This document shows positions 52,087 through 61,204 of a stretch of DNA of 64,000 nt, in pieces (position 1 is the stretch's first letter; every line of letters starts with the position of its first letter). The translations under genes and the position numbers were made by a program. The notes beneath the pieces were generated by a model. The model ran no database searches, had not been told where the DNA came from, and was given only the letters and a program-made list of their open reading frames with translations. The stretch comes from Syntrophaceae bacterium. GTDB taxonomy: Bacteria > Desulfobacterota > Syntrophia > Syntrophales > UBA2192. The stretch covers positions 289,244 to 353,243 of the forward strand of contig JABLXY010000003.1 of NCBI GenBank assembly GCA_013177795.1. Direction: 5' to 3'.

Positions 52087-55000
52087 CGCCTGCCGATTCT
52101 CCCCGGGGCCTGCCCCGCTGGTGTCGTGATGGTCTGGATGACCGGCCCGCTGCCGAAGAACTGGTAGTGGACCTTGATCCACTTGATCCCGAGGCGGGCA
52201 AGGGCCGCCTTCTCACCGGGGAACTCGCCGGCCTGCAGGGTCCGCTGGCCGCCGCCGAAGCTCTTGAGGAACTCGGGGAACGCCTGCGGCCCCATGAAGC
52301 GTTTCGTGAGGACGAAGTCCGACACCTCGATCTGCAGGATCACGTCGCTGCACGCATCCGGCGACCAGCTGAAGGTCTTGTGCACGGGGTAGTTGTAATT
52401 CGCAATCGTCTGCATGCTCCCGCCGCAGTAAAGCTCCAGGCGCGTGCCGTGCGGCTGGATGCTCGCATCCCGGTTGGCCTCCGTCGGCAGGCCCCGGATG
52501 CCCACGGTGTAGGTGCTCTGCCTCGGCGAGGCCTGGGCCTTGGCCTGGACCTGGGCCCCCTTGTTCAGGTAGGCGAAGAGGGCCCTGTCCAGCGGGATCG
52601 TGGAGCCGAGGGCCTCCTTGGCGTGGTAGCCGCTTCGGGGGCTGCGGCTCAGAAACGGCGCGGCGGGACCCTTGACGAACTTCCAGACCAGGCCGTCCGT
52701 TCCCACGAGCAGCGCCGAGGCCTCGCGGGCGCTCATGCCCGCCACGGGCGCCAGCACCTGCTCGTTCCACTGGCTTTCAAGCTGGGCCGCCGTCTCCCGG
52801 CAGGCGTACGCCCAGAGGAAATCCAGAGGGCCCGCGATGAGACGGCCCACGGTCTCGTCGGGGGCCGCCCCGTCGCCGATCGCGCTCCGGACCTTGTCCA
52901 GGGCCGCGTAGCCGGCGTAGAAGGGCGACTTGCTCGCGACGGGGTCCTCGCCGAAGACCTGCGCGGTGAGCTGGTAGGCCTGGTTGCGCGAGGCCACGGC
53001 CGGCGCGATGGCCGCCAGCGATGCCTTGTAGACGCCGAAGGCCTGTGCCGCCGCCATCTGCTGCTCGAGCCTCTTCGCCGCCGCCTCGCGTCCGAGCTTC
53101 TGCTCCACCGCGGCCAGCAGCTGCCTTCCGCTCTCCGCGGCCCGGTTCAGGGTCCCGCTCGCCTCCTGGGCGAGTCCCTGGGCCCGGATGAGCTGAAACT
53201 GCAGGACCTGGGCGATCCAGGGCGGCGCGGTCCAGCCCGCGACCAGCGGTTCGAGCTCGACGGTGAGGCGGTTGAGGAAGACGAAGTAGGGGCCCCCGTC
53301 GAGGGCCATCCGCGCGGCCACCCGCTGCACGTCCCGGGGGTTCTTGAGGCGTGCGGCGCCGCCGGGGAAACCCTCGGCGAAGGATTTCCAGGCCTCGAAG
53401 GCCAGCGCGCGGTACTTCGCGTCGAACTCGGCCCGGCTCTTCGCCAGCTGCGGCGTCTCCGGCAGGGCCTCCTCCAGCTCCTTGAGGAAGCCGTCGATCG
53501 CCTGCCGGCCCTTGCCCGTGAAGCGCGGCGGCACCTGCCGCTCTCCCGCGAGGGCCTGGCCCGGCCCCCAGAACTCCTCGAGCGTCACCGGGGCGAGACC
53601 GGCCTCGAACTCCGCGAGCGCGAGCAGCCAGGACATCCCCGGTGCCCGCGCATGGAGCTGGCCGAGCATGACCTGCAGGGCGGCAATCTCCCGGCGGGTC
53701 TCGTCGGGGTCCGACCGCCAGGCCAGGTAGTGGAGGTGGATGTCACCGAGGGTCGCGTTGAGCTCCGGGCCGGCTCCCTGCCCGTCGCGGCCCGGGATGA
53801 GCCAGGCCGGCTGGGGTTTCTTCCGCATCGCCTCGAGACCGCCCCGCTCGAGCGAGGCCCGCAGCACGTTGATGCGGCGCGTCAGGTGGAGCATGAAGGG
53901 CGCGACCTGCTCGTCGGGCAGGCCCGGGGGAAGGGCGCGCAGGGCGTCCGTGAGCCTGCGGTCGAAGGGCTGCGCGAGGCCCTCGCGGACCAGGCCGCAG
54001 TAGCGGGCCTTGAGTTCCCGCTCCACGCGGAGGCTCTCGTGCAGGCCGAACCGCGGGATCCACCAGTTACGGTTCTGTTCCTCCACCCGCACCACCCCCT
54101 TGCGGACGGAATCCAGGGCCGCCGCGTCGGCTGCAAGGTCGCCCCGCAGCGCGGGCATCCGGGGGATCTCCACGGCGGTCTCGCTGATCGTCTGCAGGTT
54201 CTTGACGAAGGAGAAGCTCAGCAGGCCGCAGAGGGCCACGCACAGGACAACCCAGGCCGTCAGCCCCAGGTTTCCCGTCAGGGTCCTCCACTCCAGGGCG
54301 CGGCGGGTCGGCGTGGAGAGGTTGCGGTCCCGGGGCAGGACCTTCGCGAAGAAGTCGTGCAGGAACAGGCCCCGTGCCGTCCCGGGCAGGACCTCCCGGT
54401 CGTCGGCGACCCCCAGCTTGCGGGTGAAGGTCGACCAGGGGCTGCCCTCCTGGCGGCCGCTGGAGAAGAACAGGCCCCGCAGCACGGGGGTCTCCTGGTA
54501 GGGGTTGTGGCTGAAGAGCGTTTTCATGAACGCCTCGAGGCCCGGCTGCATGCCTTCGAACTCCTCGGGGTACAGGAGCAGGGCCGGGTCCGCCTGCTTC
54601 GACTGGAGCTGGTAGAGCAGCAGCAGGCGCATGTTGCGCAGGCGCTTGCCCACCGTCTTCATGGCGCTGTCCGTGAAGGCGGCGACGTCCGTCGAGAGGG
54701 TCTGGTTGACCATGCCCATGGGCTGGCGCAGGCTCCCCTCGGGCAGCTGGGCGCAGAAGCTGTTCATGCCCTGGATGAGGTCGCACTTCGTCACCAGCAC
54801 GTAGACGGGGAACTTGACGCCGAGCACCCGCATCATCTCGTCGATGCGGCGCCGGACCGTCCGCGCCTCCTCCTCGATCGCCTCGCGGCCTGCGCCCACG
54901 AGCTTGTCGGCCGCCACGGTCACGATCAGGCCGTTGAGGGGCTCGCGCCGGCGGTACTTCACGAGCAGGGAGAGGAACCTCTGCCACTCGTCCCTGTCCG

Positions 55001-55556
55001 GCTCCCCGTTGACGGGGATCGTGTAGCGGCCGGCCGTGTCGACGACGATGGCGTTCTCCAGGAACCACCAGTCGCAGTTGCGGGTGCCCGAGACCCCCGC
55101 CGTCCGTCCGGTGTCGGTGAAGGGCGACGCGAGACGGGCGCTGCTCAGGGCGGTCGTCTTCCCCGAGCCGCTCTCGCCGACGACCATGTACCAGGGCAGG
55201 ACGTACAGGGGATTTCCCCGCTTCTTCAGGTGGGAGGCGCGGAGGGTGTCGACCGCCTCCTTCCAGCGTTGCTGGAGCTCCCGCTGGTCGTCGCGCTCCT
55301 TGGCGCTCAGCGCCTGGAGGCGCGACTCGTCCTGCTCGATCACCTCCCGGACGAACCGCTGCTCGCGGCGGCGTTTCCAGACCTTCCAGGCCGCGACGCC
55401 CCCGATCGCCAGTCCCGCCAAGAGCAGCGCGAGGAAGAACCCGACCCACAGGGGCCAGCGCATCAGCAGCACCAGCCCGAGGACGAGCGTGATCGCCAGG
55501 GCGACGACGAAGACCGCGAGGACGACTTTCAGGATTTTCAGGATCCGCTCTTTCAT
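52083..55556 (-). CDS. tssM: TssM (IcmF), T6SS inner membrane complex
   Basis: A 1157-residue IcmF/TssM, the main trunk of the membrane complex. Two N-terminal transmembrane segments lie in residues 10-56, followed by a cytoplasmic domain with Walker A GESGSGKT (127-134) and TAGRYTIP. A third membrane helix (TAWVVLCVALCGLLSFSFVKNLQ) precedes the large periplasmic part. The C-terminus contains the DUF1215/TssM-C region, which would contact TssJ. The start at 55556 overlaps the tssL stop (ATGA). An upstream open extension is in a non-tssL frame and not real. Confidence 0.95.
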   Translation of the reverse strand: MKERILKILKVVLAVFVVALAITLVLGLVLLMRWPLWVGFFLALLLAGLAIGGVAAWKVWKRRREQRFVREVIEQDESRLQALSAKERDDQRELQQRWKEAVDTLRASHLKKRGNPLYVLPWYMVVGESGSGKTTALSSARLASPFTDTGRTAGVSGTRNCDWWFLENAIVVDTAGRYTIPVNGEPDRDEWQRFLSLLVKYRRREPLNGLIVTVAADKLVGAGREAIEEEARTVRRRIDEMMRVLGVKFPVYVLVTKCDLIQGMNSFCAQLPEGSLRQPMGMVNQTLSTDVAAFTDSAMKTVGKRLRNMRLLLLYQLQSKQADPALLLYPEEFEGMQPGLEAFMKTLFSHNPYQETPVLRGLFFSSGRQEGSPWSTFTRKLGVADDREVLPGTARGLFLHDFFAKVLPRDRNLSTPTRRALEWRTLTGNLGLTAWVVLCVALCGLLSFSFVKNLQTISETAVEIPRMPALRGDLAADAAALDSVRKGVVRVEEQNRNWWIPRFGLHESLRVERELKARYCGLVREGLAQPFDRRLTDALRALPPGLPDEQVAPFMLHLTRRINVLRASLERGGLEAMRKKPQPAWLIPGRDGQGAGPELNATLGDIHLHYLAWRSDPDETRREIAALQVMLGQLHARAPGMSWLLALAEFEAGLAPVTLEEFWGPGQALAGERQVPPRFTGKGRQAIDGFLKELEEALPETPQLAKSRAEFDAKYRALAFEAWKSFAEGFPGGAARLKNPRDVQRVAARMALDGGPYFVFLNRLTVELEPLVAGWTAPPWIAQVLQFQLIRAQGLAQEASGTLNRAAESGRQLLAAVEQKLGREAAAKRLEQQMAAAQAFGVYKASLAAIAPAVASRNQAYQLTAQVFGEDPVASKSPFYAGYAALDKVRSAIGDGAAPDETVGRLIAGPLDFLWAYACRETAAQLESQWNEQVLAPVAGMSAREASALLVGTDGLVWKFVKGPAAPFLSRSPRSGYHAKEALGSTIPLDRALFAYLNKGAQVQAKAQASPRQSTYTVGIRGLPTEANRDASIQPHGTRLELYCGGSMQTIANYNYPVHKTFSWSPDACSDVILQIEVSDFVLTKRFMGPQAFPEFLKSFGGGQRTLQAGEFPGEKAALARLGIKWIKVHYQFFGSGPVIQTITTPAGQAPGRIGRR

Positions 55557-56230
55557 CCGTATGACACCGCCCGCAGGAAATTCTCGCCCACATGGCCGAG
55601 GATGAAGAAGTACATCATGAACAGGAGGCCGAACAGCGCGGCCGGCCCGGCGACACAGGCCACGGTGATCCAGGACCAGCGCGGCGGCCGCTTGCGGGTG
55701 CCCGGGTCCACCGAACCGGCGGGCCACGCCTCGGGGAACAGTTCCACCCGTTCGAGGGACGGGATGCCCAGGGAGCTCCCCATGAGCAGCTTGAGGCTCG
55801 AGGTCTTGAGCTGCTCGAGGGCGTACTCGTCGCTGTGGTGGCGGCCCTTGAACCCCAGGGCGAGGCACAGGTAGTAGATTTCGCGGACCTCGCGCTGGTG
55901 GGCGCCCAGGGCGCCCAGGCGTTCGTAGAACGTCTCGCCGGCGTCCGTCGTGCGGTAGTGGACGCGCTGGAGCTGCTCGCGCAGCCAGAGGTCCCTCTCC
56001 CGCCACGGCGAGGCGAGGATCGCCTCGTCGATCCAGGCGAAGACGGCGAAGCGCGCCTGGTCGTAATCCTCCTGGGGCACGAGGCCCTTCTTCAGGTTTT
56101 CCTCGCTCGCGGCGACGAGCCGCTGGATGTCCCCCCGGACCCGCTCGAAGGACGGCTGGCGGCTCTCGACGGAGCGCAGGAAATAGGTGACGTAGGCGAT
56201 GAGGTCGATGAAGCAGTCGCTCAGGTGCAT
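55553..56230 (-). CDS. tssL: TssL (DotU), T6SS inner membrane protein
   Basis: A 225-residue DotU/TssL, a hook-shaped cytoplasmic domain anchored by one C-terminal helix (VACVAGPAALFGLLFMMYFFILG). Family blocks are RFAVFAWIDEAILASPW and YYLCLALGFKGRH. It lacks the OmpA/peptidoglycan-binding extension seen in some TssL proteins, so anchoring to the cell wall must come from another protein. Coupled to tssM by an ATGA overlap. Confidence 0.95.
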   Translation of the reverse strand: MHLSDCFIDLIAYVTYFLRSVESRQPSFERVRGDIQRLVAASEENLKKGLVPQEDYDQARFAVFAWIDEAILASPWRERDLWLREQLQRVHYRTTDAGETFYERLGALGAHQREVREIYYLCLALGFKGRHHSDEYALEQLKTSSLKLLMGSSLGIPSLERVELFPEAWPAGSVDPGTRKRPPRWSWITVACVAGPAALFGLLFMMYFFILGHVGENFLRAVSYG

Positions 56231-56232
56231 GG

Positions 56233-57615
56233 TTACGCTCTCCCCACAACCATCAGTTCCGCGTCCAGGTCATCGGGCGCGCTGGCCCAGTACAGGGCCA
56301 CGTTGCGGTTCTTCATCACCGACTCCCACAGCTCGCTGCGGTGCTGGACGGCGAAGTACAGGGTGTTGGAGCGCCAGGGCAGCTCCTTGGGCGTCTGGAG
56401 CTGGTGCTCGAGGCCGATGCCCGGCAGGGCCCGCGCGACGATGACGCGCAGGTCCTCCCGCGAGCCGAGCTTCACGACCGTCCTGACGGCCTGCAGGACG
56501 TCCTGCGGGTTCGACTCGGTCCGCAGCGCGAGGTAGAAGCGGTTGCGCCCCTCGAAGAGCGCGGGCCGCAGGTCGGCGGCCCAGTGGGCCCCGTCCCGGG
56601 TGAGGCGGATGATGTACTCCGGGCCCGCGGTGATCTCGTCGAGCAGGCTCGAGAGGAGGTCCTGCAGGGCCGCGTAGCATCCCCAGAGGTCCCGGTGGTT
56701 GTACGGTGGGACCATCCGGCGGCCGTCGCTCCACTCGCCCAGGGCGTTGACGTGCTCGGAGAAGGACGACAGCTCGCCGACGAGCTGCCGCAGCGCGCCG
56801 TAGGCGGCCCAGGGGTGCACGTCGCGGGTTTCCGTGAAGTGGTGCAGCAGCGGCACGGCGCGGTTGATCGACCGCAGGGCCAGGACGTAGACCATGTCGC
56901 GCGAGCCGAACTCGGCCGAGTGGATGCCGCGCCGCTTCTTGTACTCCTCGAGCTGGCGGCCGCGGGCGGTCAGCTGGTCGCGGATCTCGCCGATGAGCTT
57001 CATGAGCGGCTCCGACGACGCCAGCGTCAGGCACGGGGGGCTGTAGTCTTCCGACAGGCGCACCTCGGCGCCGGACCGCACCAGCTGCGCCAGCGGCAGC
57101 AGGACGTAGCCGCCCGCCTCGGCGATTTCGTGCTCCCAGAGCAGCTTCAGGACGTAATGAAGCCTCCGGACGCGGCCCTCGGGGCCCCCCGCGTGCAGGT
57201 CGGCGATCACCTCGGGGTCGGTCGTCGCCGCGAACCGGGTCGTCACGCCGGAGACGTCCTCCAGGGTCTCGACGACCGTCACGTTCTCACCCGCCTCGTT
57301 CCACGCCTTGAGGGCGAGCCAGACGTTGAGGGGGCCGGCCCAGGACTCGTCGAAGGATCGCGCCGGGAGCACGGCGTTGCCGGGCAGCTCGACCCAAGTC
57401 CCGTCGGGGAACAGGAACGAGCCCCGGTGCACGTCGAGAATCCGGTTGGGCAGGGCCGAGGCGCGGATCTCCAGCTGCGCCACCCCCCAGAGGTGAGGGG
57501 CCGCGTACCGGCCGTAGGGTGCAAGCAGCCCGCGGAGGGACTGCTCCTGGAGCTGGAAGTGCTGCGGCTGCAGGAAGAGCCCCTGCTGCCAGAAGAGAGG
57601 CCTCGCGACGCTCAT
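56233..57615 (-). CDS. tssK: TssK, T6SS baseplate protein
   Basis: A 460-residue TssK (ImpJ/VasE) linking baseplate to membrane complex. The N-terminus FWQQGLFLQPQHFQLQEQSLRGLLAPYGRYAAPHLWGVAQLEI is typical. The C-terminal domain ends with YFAVQHRSELWESVMKNRNVALYWASAPDDLDAELMVV. Length as usual. The start overlaps the tssJ stop (ATGA); tssL follows after 2 bases. Confidence 0.95.
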   Translation of the reverse strand: MSVARPLFWQQGLFLQPQHFQLQEQSLRGLLAPYGRYAAPHLWGVAQLEIRASALPNRILDVHRGSFLFPDGTWVELPGNAVLPARSFDESWAGPLNVWLALKAWNEAGENVTVVETLEDVSGVTTRFAATTDPEVIADLHAGGPEGRVRRLHYVLKLLWEHEIAEAGGYVLLPLAQLVRSGAEVRLSEDYSPPCLTLASSEPLMKLIGEIRDQLTARGRQLEEYKKRRGIHSAEFGSRDMVYVLALRSINRAVPLLHHFTETRDVHPWAAYGALRQLVGELSSFSEHVNALGEWSDGRRMVPPYNHRDLWGCYAALQDLLSSLLDEITAGPEYIIRLTRDGAHWAADLRPALFEGRNRFYLALRTESNPQDVLQAVRTVVKLGSREDLRVIVARALPGIGLEHQLQTPKELPWRSNTLYFAVQHRSELWESVMKNRNVALYWASAPDDLDAELMVVGRA

Positions 57616-58133
57616 GACTCGCCCCCCTTGAGGATGCGCAGCTCCTGGGGGCCGCAGAAGACGCTGATGTCCGTGCCCCCGGGTTTCTTGAAGAAGGGCA
57701 TCCCCTTCAGGGGCAGGGGCATCGTCTTGACGGCGTCCTTCTTCTTGAATCCGTAGTAGCCGGCCACGATGGCGACGTGCCGGGTCCCCTCGGAGACCTC
57801 CATGGCGTCGTAGAGGTCGCGTCCGGGCTGGACCACGAGCCGCTTGGCGAAGTTCACGCTCGGGTCGAAGCGGCTGCACTCCATGAGCCTCGCCACCCCC
57901 TCCTTCTCCTCGAGGACCTGGTTGAATCCGTTGAGGTCCCGCAACTGGTAGGCGCACACGGTGAGGGCATGGGGGGCTCCCTGGTAGAGGTTGAGCTGCC
58001 GGTCGCCGCGGAAGTGCACGTTGATCCCCCCCTCGATGTAGGGGGACATGGCGGCGCGGCCGCCGGTGGCGGCGCACGAGGCAACCAGGCTCATCAGCGC
58101 CAGGATGACAATCGGCAACAGGGTCTTTTTCAT
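57612..58133 (-). CDS. tssJ: TssJ, T6SS outer membrane lipoprotein
   Basis: A 173-residue lipoprotein, signal LLPIVILALMSLVASC with lipobox VASC giving acylated Cys near residue 20. The mature part has the TssJ pattern of a transthyretin-like beta-sandwich: NVHFRGDRQLNLYQGAPHALTVCAYQLRDLNGFNQV. It anchors the TssJLM complex in the outer membrane. First T6SS core gene of the minus-strand block, 21 bases after the transposase-like gene. Confidence 0.93.
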   Translation of the reverse strand: MKKTLLPIVILALMSLVASCAATGGRAAMSPYIEGGINVHFRGDRQLNLYQGAPHALTVCAYQLRDLNGFNQVLEEKEGVARLMECSRFDPSVNFAKRLVVQPGRDLYDAMEVSEGTRHVAIVAGYYGFKKKDAVKTMPLPLKGMPFFKKPGGTDISVFCGPQELRILKGGES

Positions 58134-58154
58134 CGGGTTTTCCTCACAAGGGTG

Positions 58155-58766
58155 TCAGCTGAGCGGGTTTTCCCTCAGCAGCTTCAAGACCACGAGGTAC
58201 ATGCTGCGGTTGCGGCAGTTGAACCGGAACTCGCACTCCTTCAGGTGCAGGTAGAAGGTCGACCCGGGCACGCCGCGGAATTTCGCGAGCCGCCTCCGGG
58301 CGTACCGGCGGAAACTCCGGATGCCGTCGGCCCTCCCGTCGGCCCCCCGATGGCCGTCCTTCGCGTCGGTCTCGTCGCCGAGGCCGCCGTATCCGCGCCA
58401 GGCGTCGGGGCGCAGGATGTCGGCCGGCCCGCCGCCGTGACCCGATGGGCCGTCGCCTTCCAGGACGAAGCCTGCGCTGACGCGCCCGCCGCGCTCGAAG
58501 ATCCCGATGACGGGGATTCGCCCGCGTCGGCCGCCGCTGCTGCAGGTTCCGCCCGCGCCGGTCCCGCCGGTCGGGAAGGCCTCCTCGCAGTGCTCCGCGA
58601 TGCGCTCACGGATCCGCAGCAGGTAGCGGTTGACGGTGTTGCGGTTCAGGCGGGTCAGGGCGGCGATCTTGTGGGCATCGAGGTCGAGCGCGAAGTACCG
58701 GACCAGCTCCCGGAACTTGGCCTCGGAGATTTTCGAACGCTTCGCGTATCGGTTCGCTGTTGACAT
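58155..58766 (-). CDS. IS1595-type transposase-derived protein, catalytically incomplete
   Basis: A 203-residue intact frame. Residues 10-58 match the N-terminal helix-turn-helix of IS1595-family transposases (KRSKISEAKFRELVRYFALDLDAHKIAALTRLNRNTVNRYL), and residues 150-200 match the C-terminal end (RRRLAKFRGVPGSTFYLHLKECEFRFN). Between them the first catalytic Asp block (typically VDES/VDET) is replaced by a Gly/Ser-rich stretch at 66-80. The last catalytic motif, normally NGIEGFW-like, reads DGIRSFRRY, while PDAWRGY keeps one Asp. It probably cannot transpose. No terminal repeats were found at its edges. GTG at 58790 is an alternative start. It leads the T6SS operon, 21 bases before tssJ; a DNA-binding role is possible. 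Confidence 0.6.
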   Translation of the reverse strand: MSTANRYAKRSKISEAKFRELVRYFALDLDAHKIAALTRLNRNTVNRYLLRIRERIAEHCEEAFPTGGTGAGGTCSSGGRRGRIPVIGIFERGGRVSAGFVLEGDGPSGHGGGPADILRPDAWRGYGGLGDETDAKDGHRGADGRADGIRSFRRYARRRLAKFRGVPGSTFYLHLKECEFRFNCRNRSMYLVVLKLLRENPLS

Positions 58767-59000
58767 GATTGGCTTTTCCGGGATTTGCACGCTTTCCTGT
58801 TGGTCCAGTTCCGCAGTGCGGCCATGAAAACGGAAAAGGCCGGGCGAGTCAATCGCGCCCCGGTATGATTTTAGGGTACGAAGAAAGTATGAGCGGGACT
58901 AATGCTTCGTGATGAGAGGGGGTGGGGAACTTTTTCGGTTCGCTCTCGTCTAAGGGATCAGAGGCGGACAAAAGCCCATCATCATCTGCAGGAGGAGATC

Positions 59001-59774
59001 ATGCACATCGTGTTCCTGTTGCTTGCGGCTCTTTGCTTCGGGTTCCCCGCTGCGGCGCCCGCCGCTGTGGGCAGCGCGGTTGACGTCAGCATTGTCACCG
59101 ACGGCGGCCGGCCCCTCCCCCTCTACCCGCACGCGGGCTCGCAGGCCGTGAAAAAGGCCTACGCCGAGGCGGTGAAGGGGGATCACTACCGCATTGTGGT
59201 CCGGAACAACCTCAACCGGCGGGTCGGGGTGGTGGTGGCCGTCGACGGGCGCAACATCATCTCGGGGCAGCAATCGTGGCTGAAGCACACCGAGCGGATG
59301 TACATCCTCGAGCCTTACGCCGTCAACGAGTACTCGGGCTGGCGCACGGCGCAGGACCGGGTCCACCGCTTCTACTTCACCGACGCGCCCGACTCCTATG
59401 CCGCCGCCTTCGGCGATCAATCCGCCATGGGGGTCATCGCCGTTGCCGTCTATCCGGAGGTCCAGCGGCAAAAGAGACCGCACGATCTCTCCGCCGCGGC
59501 CCCCGGGGCCCGCCCGCAGGCCGACGCGGAGGCGAAGGCCTCGGCGCGGGTCGAGGCATCGCCCGGCACAGGTTGGGGCAGGGAGGAGTACTCCCCCTCG
59601 CGCGTCGTCCGCTTCGAGCCCGAGAGCAAGGCCGTCGAGACGGTCCTGATCAAGTACGAGTGGCGGGAGACCCTGTGCCGCGCGGGCGTCATCGCCTGCG
59701 GGCAGACCTACGGGCGCATCCCCAACCGTCTCTGGGACGATACCGGCTATGCCCCCCCGCCGGTGCGGCGGTGA
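59001..59774 (+). CDS. Secreted protein of unknown function
   Basis: A 257-residue protein with a signal peptide (IVFLLLAALCFGFPAAAPAAVG). The mature N-terminal half has the block YRIVVRNNLNRRVGVVVAVDGRNIISGQQSWLKHTERMYILEPYAVNEYSGWRT and RFYFTDAPDSYAAAFGDQSAMGVIAVAVYPE, which looks like a conserved domain I cannot name. An Ala/Pro-rich linker (about 168-190) joins a C-terminal GYAP-type tail. AGGAGG sits before the ATG. It is divergent from the T6SS minus-strand operon and ends in a strong terminator. Confidence 0.75.
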   Translation: MHIVFLLLAALCFGFPAAAPAAVGSAVDVSIVTDGGRPLPLYPHAGSQAVKKAYAEAVKGDHYRIVVRNNLNRRVGVVVAVDGRNIISGQQSWLKHTERMYILEPYAVNEYSGWRTAQDRVHRFYFTDAPDSYAAAFGDQSAMGVIAVAVYPEVQRQKRPHDLSAAAPGARPQADAEAKASARVEASPGTGWGREEYSPSRVVRFEPESKAVETVLIKYEWRETLCRAGVIACGQTYGRIPNRLWDDTGYAPPPVRR

Positions 59775-59818
59775 AACCTGTTGGAATGGAATATCGGGGA
59801 ATCAAGCGAGCGAAGGGA

Positions 59819-59860
59819 CCGGGGCGGTGGACGGCAGGCCCACCGCCCCGGCGGGATTTT
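59819..59860 (+). terminator. Intrinsic terminator
   Basis: Perfect 12-base stem CCGGGGCGGTGG / CCACCGCCCCGG with a 9-base loop; TTTT follows at 59857-59860, 45 bases after the secreted-protein stop. Confidence 0.85.
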
Positions 59861-59932
59861 CTTCATCGTGAGCGAAGTTTCCCGGTGACTTCCGTTTCGG
59901 TTCCTTGGGCGTGCAGTCCGAGGCCCCGCTCG

Positions 59933-60910
59933 CTACGGTTTCGGGATCCCGCTCGGCCAGAAATTCTGCCCCGCACCGGCGCTGATCAGCTTCGGCGTGA
60001 CGGGCACCGGCGCAGGCGGGGGCGCCCCGGGCGGCAGCGTGAGCAGGCCCGTGATCGTCGGCAGCAGCTCCTTGATGGAGACATAGTAGAGGGCCTGCGG
60101 CTGACCCGCCTGCGGAATGGCCGAGAAGTACACCTTCTCATCCTTGTCCGAGTAGCCCACGCCCGTGACGTACGCGACGGGCAGCTGCATGGTGAAGGGT
60201 GCACCCCAGTTGCCGTCGGTGCCCATCGCCCGCATCCGGATGCCGACCAGGTCCGGGTAGCGCACGGCGCTGGCCAGCAGGTCGCCCGCGTGGGAGACCG
60301 CCGGGAGGGTTTCGTGGAGGTCCTGCGTCACAACCGCGGCAGGCAGATAGGGATTGAGTTGGCCGCTGGGCACCGCCGCCGCGACGCTGGTCCAGAACAG
60401 CTTGTAGGAGCCGTCGGTCATTTCCCGGGAATAGACGATCCTGCCGCCGCCGGCGAAGTAGTCATGGCCGCCGTCGCTGGAAGCCCCCGCATTGGGGATC
60501 GGAGTGGGATTCGTGCCGCCGGCCGTCATCCGGTAGATGCCGCGGCTCGCTCCCCCTGCCGCATAGTACGCGATGGACTGCCCGTCGGGCGACCACCGGG
60601 GAGTCGTGCTGGGGGGGCCCGACGGGTTGAGCATCGTGAACCCCGAGCCGTCGATCTTCGAGCGGCAGATCACCCCTACCTCGACATGAGGCCCCACGGG
60701 GGTCACCCGGACAAAGACCAGGTCCTTGCCGTCGTTGGACACGTCGGGCCGGAAATAGTAGCTGCCTGCCGGCATGCTGATCGGCGTCAGGTCGTCTCCG
60801 TCGTCCTTGATCTTGTAAATGCTGTTGCCTTTCACGAAGGCCAGCTCGCTGGCGCAACCGGCGAGGAAGACGAGGCTCAGCAGAGCCGCCCCAAAGATGC
60901 CCTTTCTCAT
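59933..60910 (-). CDS. Lipoprotein with TolB-like beta-propeller
   Basis: A 325-residue lipoprotein: signal KGIFGAALLSLVFLAGC with lipobox LAGC (Cys near 19). The mature protein shows WD40-like PD40 units such as FRPDVSNDGKDLVFVRV, PRWSPDGQSIAYYAAGG and GGGRIVYSREMTDG, typical of TolB-type propellers. AGGAGG precedes the ATG at 60910. A binding or scaffolding role is likely; target unknown. It is read from a 294-base upstream region with a perfect dyad at 61120-61136. Confidence 0.78.
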   Translation of the reverse strand: MRKGIFGAALLSLVFLAGCASELAFVKGNSIYKIKDDGDDLTPISMPAGSYYFRPDVSNDGKDLVFVRVTPVGPHVEVGVICRSKIDGSGFTMLNPSGPPSTTPRWSPDGQSIAYYAAGGASRGIYRMTAGGTNPTPIPNAGASSDGGHDYFAGGGRIVYSREMTDGSYKLFWTSVAAAVPSGQLNPYLPAAVVTQDLHETLPAVSHAGDLLASAVRYPDLVGIRMRAMGTDGNWGAPFTMQLPVAYVTGVGYSDKDEKVYFSAIPQAGQPQALYYVSIKELLPTITGLLTLPPGAPPPAPVPVTPKLISAGAGQNFWPSGIPKP

Positions 60911-61119
60911 GGCTCCTCCTTTCCTGTTGGTTGAAGTCCCTGTTGCTGCTGCCCAGGAACATGGACCGATCCGGCCGGCCTGGGCCGGCCTATCCGGCAA
61001 GGGTTGCCCGGGAGCCTTTCCCGGCCGGTCATCACCGGGTTTCCGGCCGGGTGCGTTCAGGGGTTGAAGATGGTTGGTTGTGGTGTAAAAGGTTGATCTA
61101 GCTTTGGAGGATAACGGGT

Positions 61120-61136
61120 CAACGAACAATTCGTTG
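61120..61136. promoter_or_regulatory. Perfect dyad, candidate operator
   Basis: CAACGAA-CAA-TTCGTTG in an AT-rich stretch about 210 bases upstream of the lipoprotein gene. A nearby TGACAAGACACTTGCA resembles a -24/-12 element but has GA in place of the essential GG. Confidence 0.3.
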
Positions 61137-61204
61137 CATTTGTTGAATAGGTAGCAGAAACGGCCCGCCGGTGCAAGTGTCTTGTCATTGCGGACACGCC
61201 GAGT

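Noticed and set aside
55557-56249. N-terminal extension of the tssM frame
   Set aside because: It overlaps the whole of tssL in a different frame and is Pro/Arg/Gly-rich; tssM starts at 55556.
61174-61189. TGACAAGACACTTGCA on the minus strand as a sigma-54 promoter
   Set aside because: The essential -24 GG is GA.
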